From: Heterotrichella gracilis | Lineage: Eukaryota; Sar; Xanthophyceae; Tribonematales; Xanthonemataceae | Length of the DNA: 64,000 nucleotides | Reading direction: 5' to 3' | Assembly: GCA_032358255.1 (NCBI GenBank) | Contig: JAULBX010002224.1 | Location: 347,729-411,728, forward strand | Shown here: positions 23,388-34,633 of the stretch, in pieces | Layout of the letters: the number at the start of each line of letters is the position of its first letter | Numbering within the stretch: the stretch's first letter is position 1 | Translations under genes and position numbers: made by a program | Notes under the pieces: generated by a model | Told to the model about the DNA's origin: nothing | Databases searched by the model: none | Seen by the model: only the letters and a program-made list of their open reading frames with translations

Positions 23388-26300
23388 CTACAGCACATAC
23401 TTTGAGAGATCCTGCTTCTTGAGCAAGTCGCTCATCCGCCGTTGCACGTGCTCCTTGTCAATGACGTACAAGAAGTTGTCTTTGCCCTCCTCGCGGTGTT
23501 GAGCTGCCTGCAATGCAAACCATGCAGGTGGTCAAAAATGCTGCCACAGACTATCCACCCAGGCCAACAGCATCCATAGGTAACCACGCCACTGGTTTGG
23601 TGCTATTGGTGGCAAGCAGTGGCAATGGGTCTGCTGCCATCATCAACATTCGTGATATTGAACATCCATACACGATTTTACAGCTCAACACATGCCCCAG
23701 ATGAGCATTTGAAATGAGCAAATGTGTGAATTCACCTCCTCGGGAGCCGAGTAGCTAATTTCCTCCACAATACGCTCCAAGATGGTGTGCAGGCGGCGTG
23801 CCCCTATGTTGTCCACGCTTGTGTTCACCTCCTCCGCCACCCGCGAGATCTCGTGCACCGCCTCATCGGTGAACTGCAGCTCCACGCCCTCCGTCTGCAG
23901 GAGCGCCTGCTGCTGCTTGATCATGTTGTTCTCAGGCTCTGTCAAGATGCGGTAGAACTCGTGGGTCCTGCAAAGAACACAATACATTCACACTTACAGA
24001 GGCGTCATTATAATATTAAAACCATGCGATGTAGAAGGAGTAAAAGGAAAGGGGGGGAGAAAAAATCGTACTGCAGTGACTCTCAGTGCCCAGCTCCCAC
24101 AACATGCCTGTGTCAAATACTGTACGTGTTCATGTAGCAACTTTACATAATGCAGCAACTTTTTGCTTTGTAGATTTCAATCCCCCTTGTACTCACGTCA
24201 GCCCCTTGAGCTCCACCCGGATGGGCAGCCTGCCCTGCAGCTCCGCCAGCATGTCGGCAGGCTTGCACGAGTGGAAGGCGCCCGAGCATATGAAGAGTAT
24301 GTAGTCTGTGTTGATGTTGCCGTACTTGGTGCTCACGGTGCTGCCCTCAATGATGGGCAGCAGGTCGCGCTGCACACCCTCGCTGCTGGCATCGGCGCCT
24401 GGGCAGGATGCAGTTGTAATCAGGATGCGATCAGCATTATGAGACAGCAATCAGAATGCAATTGCAGAGGGGATGAGGGACAGCGCCGGGTCATTAGGAT
24501 GTGCAACCAGATCCACTGTGCGCTTTCGGCAGGCAACATGGTGGAAGAGGCACTCGTTGAAAACCACAGACATCGTTGCACAGCCACTTCCAGTGACCTA
24601 CTGGTACTCCATTGGCATGCACAACATGCAATGTGGGGTATACATGCATGAAGGGTGACACTATGGAACCACAGAGTTCCCAGAGCTCATCCCAATGTAC
24701 AGATGCGGTTGTGGTGCAGGTTGCTGCGCACCGTATCGCATGTCACTGCTTGTAACGATCTTGTCGATTTCATCGATGAACACAATGCCGTCCTGCTCAA
24801 CAGCCTGAATGGCCTCACGCACAATCTGCACAGAGTGACCACCACATTCAGCATATAGGAAACACAGCACCTAGCCGAGGGATTATGCCCACATGATCAC
24901 TGTGGCAATGACCAGCATACAGTACATCCGCGGTAATACAACAAGGAGTCATGAATGTGCCACCAATGCATCCACCCTGAATGCCTATGCATCATGCAAG
25001 CTCAGCCTCAGACGGCTGAGCTAAACAATGTACCATCCAATCACCGCGCAATCAACATTCAATTTGACATTTGCCCCCACCGTGTCTGAGTTTATTAGCC
25101 GCTCAGTCTCCATCTCCTCTATCACTGGCCTAGCCTCGGAAATTTTCATTTCGCGTTTCTCGCCCCCCCTGCTGCGCGGGCCCAGGATCTTGTCCACGCG
25201 GATGATCATCTCCTGCACCGACAGGCCGCCCTCCCCTTGCAAGCTGGTGACACGGCCCCCTTGGGAGGGGACATCCAGTTGGATGCTGCGGTTGTCCAGT
25301 TCGCCTTTCCTGCGAGGGGGACAAGGAACGCAACTTGAGGCAAGGGCGGAGTATGGACCAGGGGTGAAGCAAGCACAGGCATGATGATTATGCTAAGGGG
25401 ATTCAAGCAGCTTGCAATAGAGTATCCTTTACAGCAACGCTGTCGAAATTTCTTGCGCATTTGCACTTGTCAAGCTAAGCAACATACTGTATGAAGCAAA
25501 ACCACCCGCCTAAGCGTACGGCGATGCCATGAATGCATCCACATGATTCCGCATGCCTTATGCAATTCGGCCAGCTCGCTGGAAATGCGGACTTACGCGC
25601 AGTCATTATACACGTGATGCGTCGGGGTCCAGTACATGCTCGTAGGTTAAACACCACACAACGGCTTCCCAAACCACGGCACCTTCCTCAACAGCTCCCT
25701 GTCTGGTCCAAACCCCCTCATTGTCAATTGCATCCTGTCACCACTGCAGACCTCCCCATCTGATCGCCCTCGACCCCACGACCCCACTACCTACCACACC
25801 CCAACCCCCCTGCCCACACACCTCAGCAGCTCTCGGAACGACTCCTTTGTCTGCTCCGCCCCCGCCTCCCCCACCAGCGCACTCAGCAGCTTGTCCTCAA
25901 CTGCCTTCTCAATCTGCTCCCGCAGCTGCTTGCGCATGCGCTGCCGCATCATCACAATGGCATTGTCCACCAGGTCACGGATGATCTGGTCAACATCGCG
26001 CCCGTGGAACCCGACCTCTGTGAACTTCGTGGCCTCAACCTGGGGAGGCGAAATCGCGTTCAGCGGGATGAACTGTGGGGCATCACCACTGGGAGATGAG
26101 GCAAGCGTGGCAGCGCGAGTTATTGGAGTAATGTAACGTGCTACGGTGCAATATAGCGCCGCGCGGGTGTGCAAGTAAGCTGTTGGTGCTCCTGATACGT
26201 GCAAACGGGGACATAGTGGCGGATGCTTTCACTCGTGTATGCAACAGCACTGCCCAGCAAACAGTGCATTGCAGGGCATGCCTGCCTTGCTTTCACGGCC

Positions 26301-27325
26301 CAACCTTGACAAAGGGTGCGTCTGCCAGCTTGGCCAGGCGCCGCGCAATCTCGGTCTTGCCACAGCCTGTGGGCCCAATCATGAGTATGTTCTTGGGCAC
26401 AATGTCCTCCTGCAAGGGTGAGAAGAAACATGAGCAGATGCACCCCATGTATCGGCATAGATGCAACATCGCCAATACGCGCACGCGACTTGTACAGCCA
26501 TATTTTGGATTAGTATGTGGTTGAAATGGTCTGCAATGGGTACACCCTCAGCGCTGAAGCAAACAGGGTGCCACTGGTTGTTGCAGATGTGGTAAGAAAG
26601 TAATGCATGCCCACCTTGAGCGGGGAGGGGACACGCTGCCTCCGCCACCTGTTGCGCAGAGCATTTGCCACAGCTTTCTTGGCGTCCTCCTGCAACAGGG
26701 GTTGCACATTGGCACGGCATGACATATGGCAGCAGTTATATGCAGAAGGCAACCCGCCACATCGAATTGACTTCCAGCACAGAACACTTCAAAACTTCTG
26801 TTCACAAAGTCAGACGGGCCTCGGGAGCACACCAAATAAACAAAGCAAACATTGGGCAGGGTCAATAAAGTGGGCGCTTACCTGGCCAACAATGTATCTG
26901 TTCAACAACTCCACCACCTGCTTTGGAGTCAGGCCACTCCCAAGCGTGTATGCTTCCTCTTCTACAACCTGCACCAACCAGAAAAGATGAAATTGGTACA
27001 GTCCACACCCCAGGCAGCATGCATGCAGGTCCAATGCATGCACCACCAGCTTACCTCGTTTGAGGACACGGAGGGGGCTGCAGCCAACGCTTCCGCTTGA
27101 AGGCACGTGCTTGTCGAATTGAAGCTTTGCGATAAGAAAGCCTTCTGGAGCTGTGTGTCCCTTGAAACCGCACTGCTAACCTGCTCCAGCCACAGGTTAT
27201 TCAGGGGCCTACTACGATGCGTTCCTGGCCTGGTAAAGCGTGGTGGGGGCAATGCTGTCACGCACCTTGGAAACTTCCAAGCATTTGCGCACTAGTTCCC
27301 TCCTCAATATTGAAGCCAGCGCCAT
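23388..27325 (-). CDS. hslU: HslU (ClpY) ATPase of the HslUV protease, organellar
   Basis: Eleven exons in transcript order (27325-27266, 27180-27055, 26968-26882, 26689-26615, 26409-26305, 26039-25822, 25309-25081, 24825-24732, 24398-24197, 23967-23736, 23507-23388) give 515 residues; E. coli HslU is 443. The extra length is N-terminal: [20 protein letters not shown] is a typical mitochondrial presequence, leading into the conserved start [17 protein letters not shown]. Walker A is GPTGCGKT (residues 128-135). Walker B is VFIDEIDKI with Asp318/Glu319. The I-domain and the C-terminal AAA region ([20 protein letters not shown]) are intact. The C-terminal tail KQDLSKYVL resembles the bacterial DLSRFIL tail that inserts into HslV, so an HslV partner is expected. 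The pore motif, usually GYVG, is GFHG at residues 161-164. HslU unfolds substrates using ATP and feeds them to HslV. Eukaryotic copies are known mainly from mitochondria. Confidence 0.96.
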
Positions 27326-28283
27326 GGTTGCTTGTCGAAGCTCAAGCGTGCAGAATTGAACTCACTTGGTGTGAAGGAGAAAATCTCGGGAGAATATAGA
27401 TGCTAGATTAATGTTACACGTTTTGTTCAAAAGTCACTGGGTATGTCGTTCAAAGCAGGCCTGCAACTAGCATGCATATAAGGCCTTGTCCCAGAACTGG
27501 GCATCATCATGCCATTGATGTGAAACCCGGAGGATGGCCAGTGTAGTATGAGGCAACAAAACCCACGACCGTCAGGTTTATATGACCTACTAGTTGGCAC
27601 CCTGGAACTACCCCGTGTGGCTGGCAGGCAGAGGGCTGTGTGTCTTTATGTAAATCTCCATAGGGCATTGGCCAGTGGTATAAGGAGGAATATAATATTT
27701 GTATTTGTGTGCGAGGAACAGCGACGGGCATCCTTCCATTCCAAAGTTGTTCGCGGTTTCACGCCTTGAACGCTGTCTTGAACGTGTCCCTAGGAAGTTG
27801 GTTTATTTTGTCGAGGGTTGGGCGGTTTGGATTCTGATGTTTGTCTATGTGACCCAAGGATACTGCATGCACAGTCTTGGACAGGGTGGTGGCGTAACCC
27901 AAGTGGGCTTGTCTCAAACTGTCGCCAAGTGTGGAAGAGTTTGACGCGCCATCATAACAAGCGCTGTTGGGTGGGATACGTTGATAGGTGGACGGCGCCA
28001 AGGGCACGGTCGGGCGCTTGCGCCAATGATCAACGCTACACACGGGGCCACCACCCCGGTGAGGAGTGTTTGGCTTGTGTGTGCAGCTCTGGTACTCTAG
28101 TGCAACACCTTGACATGCCATTACGTTGCAAACCGCTGCCACGCTTGGGTGACTTGGCTCAGTCGCAGCAACTAGGCAGGGGCATGGGTCATGGTGCTGT
28201 TGACATTACTCAGGAGTGGCACTGACCAACCACCGCATGTCACTTTGCCTTGGACCTGTGTTTGCCCCTTCTCCCAAGCACCA
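27326..28283. promoter_or_regulatory. Divergent intergenic region, hslU / CYP710
   Basis: This is a 958-base region between two divergent starts. It should contain both promoters. Open frames on either strand (for example 27759-28142, minus) have no splice support or recognisable motifs, so I see no gene in it. Confidence 0.4.
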
Positions 28284-31200
28284 ATGCCTCGCATCAGCTT
28301 TCATTTGAGGAGTCTGGACCGTGTGGGTCGCGTACGTCCTGCATTTCACTGCAAGATCGCGACCGTATCTTGGACCGGTACACAACCCAATCCCGACCTG
28401 CAGGACTATCAGGTCTTCACCTTGGAGGCGGCCTCCTCTCTAGCCACCGCCTTCAAACACACACAGGTTTCTGATGTGTTGCTGTGGGTCGTCACCTTGG
28501 CCGCTGGCTACTGCGTGTGGGAGCAGCTCCGTTACACATGGATCAAGTAAGCAATCACGTGACAATGGACGGATAAGGCACTGCGAACCGGTGGTAGTGT
28601 TGGTAGCCCCGTTTGGTTGATCCCTAGTTCACAGCAGTGTTTTGAAGTGGGTTCTGCTCATAGTGCCGTTTTTCCAACCGGTTGTGGTCGCTAGGGCCTG
28701 GGCCAGGTGCTAATAGTGAGCTCACAGCTTGACCCTGGTTGAACCACAGTCAAGTTTGCGCTGGTGTGTCCCTTTTTGGCACACAGTAGGTGCAAGACAT
28801 TGCAATCAGTCCAACCACGTTTTTTTCATGCAGCTTTGTTATGCCACAATACTTCACCACATGCTGCCATGCGCATGGCCACCTAGGTGCAACTACCGTA
28901 CACATGGCGCTGGCTGGTCGCCACCCATTGAAGCACCCAACCCCCAACCTCAGTCAACCATACTTGTCTCAACCATTACCCCTGTGCTCAGTTTGCACCT
29001 ACGACTGCTGCATGGCTGTGGATTAATGCTTGGCTAGCCCTCTGAACATTTCTCCTGGTTAGTAGGAACTCCTGGTTGATGGGGAGATACTGAACCAGGC
29101 TGGGCTACCCAAGTTTCCCCTGTCTTGACATGTGGAACCATGGCAAAGCTCCTTATCATACCTTCATTCCTCCTGGCACAGGCAGTCCAGCGGCAAGCCC
29201 CTCCCCGGCCCTGCATATGTCGTCCCCCTGCTTGGATCGGTGGTGGACCTCGTGCGGGACCCATTTGGCTTCTGGAACAAGGAGATTGCGTGCGTGGCTT
29301 GCATTTGCAGCATGCAACAAGTGCTGTGCAGGATGCATGTATTGACCAACATGCCGAATTTGCATGGTAGTACCCCTACCCACTAGGCAGCATGCTTGGC
29401 TTTCATCTCACTACCCATGCACCGAAACTGCTGGTCTCAGCATCATGGCTTAATCCGCAAACACCATCTGTTTACCTTGCGCATGCGCACAAGGAATAAA
29501 AGTTGTGTCACCAGCCAGCTGCATGTACCTAACCATTTCACCGCAGTGTGCGTCACACCACATGCCAATCATTGCCATTAATGAATTCATGCATCACCTA
29601 CTGTGCATTGCCCCCCCCCCCCACCCCCCCCACTTGCGCACACCACTGCGTTCCTCAGGAGCGCGCTGAAGGGCCCAGGCGTCACCCTCAATGCCCTGCT
29701 GGGCAAGCCCATGGTGACCGTGAGCGATGTGGATGCCAGCCGGAGGGTGTTCATGCACAATGATGAGGACTCGCTGCTGCTGGCTGTGCACCCCTCGGGA
29801 AAGCACATCCTGGGGGAGACCAACCTGGCGTTCATGCATGGGCCGGTGCACAAGGCGCTGCGGTGAGTAGGGCTGTGTGACAGAGACACATGGGAACAAG
29901 GGAGGCAAACCTTTTGAGGATCTTTAGCGTAGCACCCCTCACACCCTTGTCAATCGAATTGCTTGTACAGTGCCAAGTTCACCGTTTACTGTTCATTGGC
30001 CACCTCCCTTCCACTGGCTCCATTGTACTGTGCAACCACAATCACAGTGCAAGACCACTTGAAGATTTTGTGATTGCTCAATCATTCCAATCACTCCTAC
30101 AGTATCTTGAATGTGCACAGAAGCCAACAGGCCTGTAAGGACACTTGTCAAACCCGCAGGAAGTCCTTTGTTGCCCTGTTCACTCGCAAGGCCCTGGGTA
30201 CATACGTGGAGCAGCAGGACAAAATCATTCGGGAGCACATTGCAGAGTGGGTGCAAGTGCCTGGCCACCACGAGATCAGGCCCCTCATCAGGTATGGTCC
30301 CAGCTCTGCTGCGTGGAGTTGTTTCTGCATGCATGTGCACTGCTGCCCTTTTGTTTTGCTGTGCATTGCAACTGCTGTCACTTTGTTCTCTCATGTGGTG
30401 TCAATGATGGACCCATGCCTGGAAGAATATATGCAAACAAATTTATCCTTTGGGTCACCTATGAAGTTTTTCTCCCTTGATCCTCATGGCTACTTCAACA
30501 TAGATTGCCCCCTCTTGCATAGGGACCTCAACCAGCTCACATCCCAGAAGGTATTTGTGGGACCATACATCACCGACCCCGCCTTGAAGAAAGCGTTTGG
30601 CAAGGCCTACTCTGCAATGACCGAGGGCTTCCTCGCCTTCCCTGTGTGCCTACCTGGGACCGCGGTGTGGAAGGGCAAGCAGGGGCGCTTGTTCATCGTC
30701 AAAACCCTAACCAAAGTTGCGGCTGAGAGCAAGGCAAAGATGAAGGTGCGAATTTGAGCGTGTTCGGAGGTGGCGATGGAATAAGGTTCATTTGGACTCT
30801 TTGATCCCATGTTGACCACACCCCATGTTATCCACACATGATCAGAATCAGGTGGTTCACCTCTCATGCTGTGCTCGCTCTGTCCTTCATGAATATATCA
30901 TGCGAAAAAATGATGAAGAATAAAATATACCGGGCTTTAATGCCGTACACCATGATTGAAAACACCAGCTACATATATATTTGCGTAATGGTTGGTTGTA
31001 ACCCTGGCAGGCTGGCAACGAGCCCCGCTGCCTCATGGATTTCTGGGCCCTGCGCTGCCTGGAGGAGATGGAGGAGGCTGCAGCCAAGGGGGAGGCGCCG
31101 CCTGCACATGCAGCGGACCACAAGATGGCTGATGTGGTGATGGACTTCCTGTTTGCGTCCCAGGATGCTTCCACGGCATCCCTGGTGTGGGTCACAGCCC

Positions 31201-32830
31201 TCATGGCAGACCACCCAGACGTGCTGGCGAAGGTGCGTGATATTTAGTGCACAACTAGATTCCTGTGCGGGGAAGTGGGAAAGGCAGATGTGAATGCAGG
31301 CGCTGGGGCGATACCATGTCGGTGGGGTTGGGGATTGGTGGGAGATTTACGCTGTCTTGATGTGGATTCAGCATGCATCCCCTTAGTGAACACATGCACG
31401 CCAAGTTGTGTGCAGGATTGTTGGCAAACCAGTAAAATGGTGATCACCCCCGGGATCAGGCCTTGACCTTAAAGCCTGTGTACTGTCACCCATACTCCAT
31501 ACCCATAGCAAATAAACGAAAAATAAAAATATTTCATATAAAAATACGTTGCTATTATGGAAAGAATGTATAGAGAAATATATGGTGCCCCAGGTTAAGT
31601 GCATGCATCAGTAGTGGCTACACCACATTCACTCGTTGCACGCCGCTGCCTATTGCCAGCTACATGTAAACCCCTGCCAATAAGGGCCCCATGATGCATG
31701 AAAAGTCACTGCTCCTGTAAGATTCTATCCTTGTTCCTGCAGGTGCGTGAGGAGCAGTACCGCGTGCGGCCTGATGTGGGTGCCACCATCACTGGCGACC
31801 TGCTGTCCGACATGCCCTACACGCGCCAGGTGGTCAGGGAGGTGCTGCGCTTCAGGCCACCAGCACCCATGGTGCCTCAGGTGGGTGGTGTGGGGTGAGG
31901 TCAGGAAGGCATGGCTTGCTAAGTAGGGCGCAGCGCGTGGGTTGAACAGGCCCTATCAGTTAAATTGTACGGTAATTACCTCTGTGCAGGAAACGAGGGA
32001 TGTGGGGTGGCGCACCTCTCGTGCGCATTGCGGCTCATTCGCTTGTCCTCCCCTGTGCTCAAGCATTCTGCGGCAACAAATGCCTGCAGCAAATTGTCGT
32101 CGCATGTGCAAGCTGTGCAAAGACAGGCTTGTTTGCAAGCATTATCTCCATATTCAGCACACCGTACCACACCATTGCAGCCACCGTGTGTTGTGGCCCC
32201 AACCGCCTCCATGTGGCAATGCAGGAGGTGCGCAAGGACTTCCAGCTGACACCCGAGGTCAAGGTGCCCAAGGGCGCTCTCATTATGCCGTCCATCACAG
32301 CAGCATCCATGCAGGGCTACACCAACCCACTGCTGTTTGATCCCGACAGGTATGGAAATGCCATGGCACTACTGGAAATGCATTGAGGGGACAATAGCTT
32401 GCGTGTCTGGACATTGCCATTGGTATGACGGCAGGAAGGGTGAATCTGCACTTGCAACAGCTCCAAAAAGATGTTTCTGAGGAACTGAAATGGTGTTAGA
32501 ACCATGGCTCGGTCTTGTAATCTGCAAGCTCTCGTTGCTCCTGCACAACATGCTTTATAGGTTTTTCCCTTTTGCAGGTTCAGCCCTGCTCGCGGCGAGG
32601 ACAAGGGCGAGTTCCAAAAGTACTTCCTGACGTTCGGTTGGGGACCGCATTATTGTGTTGGCAAAGAGTATGCACAGAACCACCTCATGGTGTTCTTGGC
32701 GGTGCTGGCTACCAGCTGCAACTGGACGCGCGAGCGGACAGCGCGCAGCGACGAATGGAAGTACCTCCCGACCATCTACCCATACGATAGCGTCATTGCG
32801 TTTGAGGCAGGGGCCATTGGCAGTCAGTAG
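28284..32830 (+). CDS. CYP710: Cytochrome P450, CYP710-type sterol C-22 desaturase
   Basis: Nine exons (28284-28546, 29182-29289, 29659-29862, 30160-30291, 30523-30745, 31011-31232, 31743-31880, 32225-32349, 32578-32830) encode 555 residues. A membrane anchor lies at about residues 64-84 (LLWVVTLAAGYCVWEQL), followed by a proline hinge (PLPGPAYVVPLLG). The I-helix is DFLFASQDASTASL (Asp362). ExxR is at Glu417/Arg420, followed by the DPDRF segment. The heme-binding loop FGWGPHYCVGKEYAQNHL has the axial ligand Cys498. The WGPH-C-G-YA-NHL form and the VREVLRFRPPAPMVP stretch are typical of CYP710/CYP61 enzymes, which introduce the C-22 double bond in ergosterol or stigmasterol-type sterols in the ER. 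The start at 28284 precedes an N-terminal extension of about 60 residues before the anchor and is the least certain part. Subfamily assignment is from recognised motifs only. Confidence 0.93.
29611..29631 (+). repeat. Poly-C tract near 3' splice site
   Basis: Twelve Cs, one A and eight Cs lie 27 bases before the acceptor of CYP710 exon 3 (exon starts at 29659). It may act as the polypyrimidine tract; it is unusually pure and likely length-variable. Confidence 0.85.
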
Positions 32831-33075
32831 AGGAGGGAAGGGTGGGCTGTGTGGGAGGAAGGGGGCATGCCGGCAGACAGTGTGTATAGTGGTTCCTGGC
32901 CTGATTAGATATAGACTTCCTGGGTTGCGAGGGGGCATTTTAAATTATTGAATCTAGCCAGCCGCTTCCATGCCGATGAAAATATAATGATGATGGGTGA
33001 GGTGAAGGGTTGGGGGTGGGGGTGGGCACACAATTGCACCGGATACTGCTATAGAGGACACGGATGTTTAAACTT
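32831..33075. other. Convergent intergenic region downstream of CYP710
   Basis: This holds the CYP710 3' untranslated region, including a G-rich stretch (GGTTGGGGGTGGGGGTGGG near 33008-33026) that could form a G-quadruplex. No coding sequence is seen. Confidence 0.4.
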
Positions 33076-34460
33076 TTAGCAGAGGTGCTTCAAGCCATTG
33101 TACATGAGCTGAATGTGAGGATCCAAGGCTGCCATGTCAGCTAGAGGGTCCGCCTTGCAATTTTTTTTGTCGCATTTCCCAGGGTGTTGGCATGTGAACC
33201 AATACGCACATGTGAATAATACCCCCTTTTTCAAGCCCTTTTCATATCCATGTTGATGCACTGCTTGCCCAAGTTGAGCTGCAAGTTTGTTTATGCCGGT
33301 AACATCATCGGCTCTGCATTGGTGACCATCCCTGTACTGTGAATTTAGGACCCTTGCTGATGTTACTGCCCATCCACTGTATTGCTATGCAAGCTTCACC
33401 TTGGACCTGTGACAGTCACCTGGTGCTGGATTTTGTTGTTTAGCCTAAACAACCCGGGTGGGTCGCCCTTTTCTTTTCTTTTTACATTTACCGGTATGGT
33501 GCCAGTCTATTAGTGTGATGCGTTAGGTGGAAAACTGTCTCGCTTGCAAGGTACAGCTGTGCCATTTTTTGTAAGTGCACGCGAGAACTTTTTGTGGCAG
33601 ATCAACACGCAAAGTACAGGGCAGTGATACCCCGTAGTGAATAGACAGGTAGTTTGCAATGGGTGCCGGGATGTTTCATCAAATCTTTGCTGGTCCAACG
33701 AACAGGTATGGGTCATGTATCTCATGGCTTATTCTAGTTGTAGAATAGTCAGGTTTGTTACTATTGCAGCATTCATAGACAACAGAAAACCCAACTCGTT
33801 TGCCAGGTTGGTGAAATTATAAAAATAAACTGGCCGCAGTGGCTTACGTAATGATATGGGCGATGCATGCATGCTAAAACATGCGAACAAGTGCCGGGAT
33901 ATATAGACCTCGTTGTTGAAGACGCTATCTCTTTGCAAAGTCAAGCTTCGATAAGCGGAGTCACATCATCCTACGATAAAGTGGTAGGTACAGCCGGGCA
34001 CAGAAAAACCAGCGTTGCAAGTCCAGTCACTGGACTCGAGTTTTTGCAGACCAAAACATAGGTGCTGACCTTGAGGACCAGTCCACCACGCGTTGATCTG
34101 TGAAGTTCAAATAGCCAGGGGAATTAATAAACAGTAGTTGTTCCCAGCACATGCTAGCACCGATCAGTGAATCTAACTGCGTGCACTGCATGTGCGCACC
34201 TGCATGTGTCATGCTACCTGCATTACACAGCGGAGTATGTAAGACACACGCAATGTCTTGTCTGGCAGCAGGCACCAAGAATAGCTTGTATGACTTTTTT
34301 CGTCGTTCAATAGTCTAAACTTGGCACGGCTGTGGACAACTACTATGTGGTCCAAGGTTGTGGTGGTCCAAGGCAACTCATGTCCACATATCTCAAACCG
34401 TGACTTGGGACCATCATACGCCACTTCAGCCCTGGCAGATGTCACGGAAGAGCTGCACAT
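33076..34460 (-). CDS. Hypothetical Cys-containing protein, model uncertain
   Basis: I do not recognise a family. The best model has exons 34460-34218, 34176-34070 and 33331-33076 (transcript order), 201 residues. The last exon is strongly protein-like (VTGINKLAAQLGQAVHQHGY, then CAYWFTCQHPGKCDKKNC and DPHIQLMYNGLKHLC). It has clustered Cys/His residues that could bind a metal. The first exon begins at an ATG and ends at a CAG/GT donor. In the frame of the last exon, coding-like sequence (VTSARVLNSQYRDGHQC) continues upstream until a TAG about 70 bases before the proposed acceptor. The gene may therefore be a decayed copy or have a different upstream exon. The start is 173 bases from the divergent MDR gene start at 34634. 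An alternative is a relic of a mobile or repetitive gene. Confidence 0.38.
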
Positions 34461-34633
34461 GTAGCATACTCAACATTTAGGTGTTTGCAGTGGTTACAAC
34501 TTTGAGCACCGCCGCATTTTCCTGACGCGCCATGCCAACACCTTGCAGGTTTTGGCACTCCAGCGAGCAACCTAATCTGGTCACATCGCCCAACAGGAAG
34601 GCCACATAAACCCTCCCAATTATCCTAAACACA
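34461..34633. promoter_or_regulatory. Short divergent promoter region upstream of MDR gene
   Basis: These 173 bases separate the ATG at 34634 from the putative minus-strand ATG at 34460. If that gene is real, this is a bidirectional promoter. No further motif is evident. Confidence 0.3.

Noticed and set aside
27759-28142. Minus-strand open frame of 127 residues between hslU and CYP710
   Set aside because: No motif, no splice context, and it lies in a divergent promoter region.
33076-33480. TAG read as glutamine (stop-codon recoding)
   Set aside because: Fibrillarin, CYP710, hslU and other genes here end at TAG, so TAG is a normal stop; decay or an unsolved exon is simpler.
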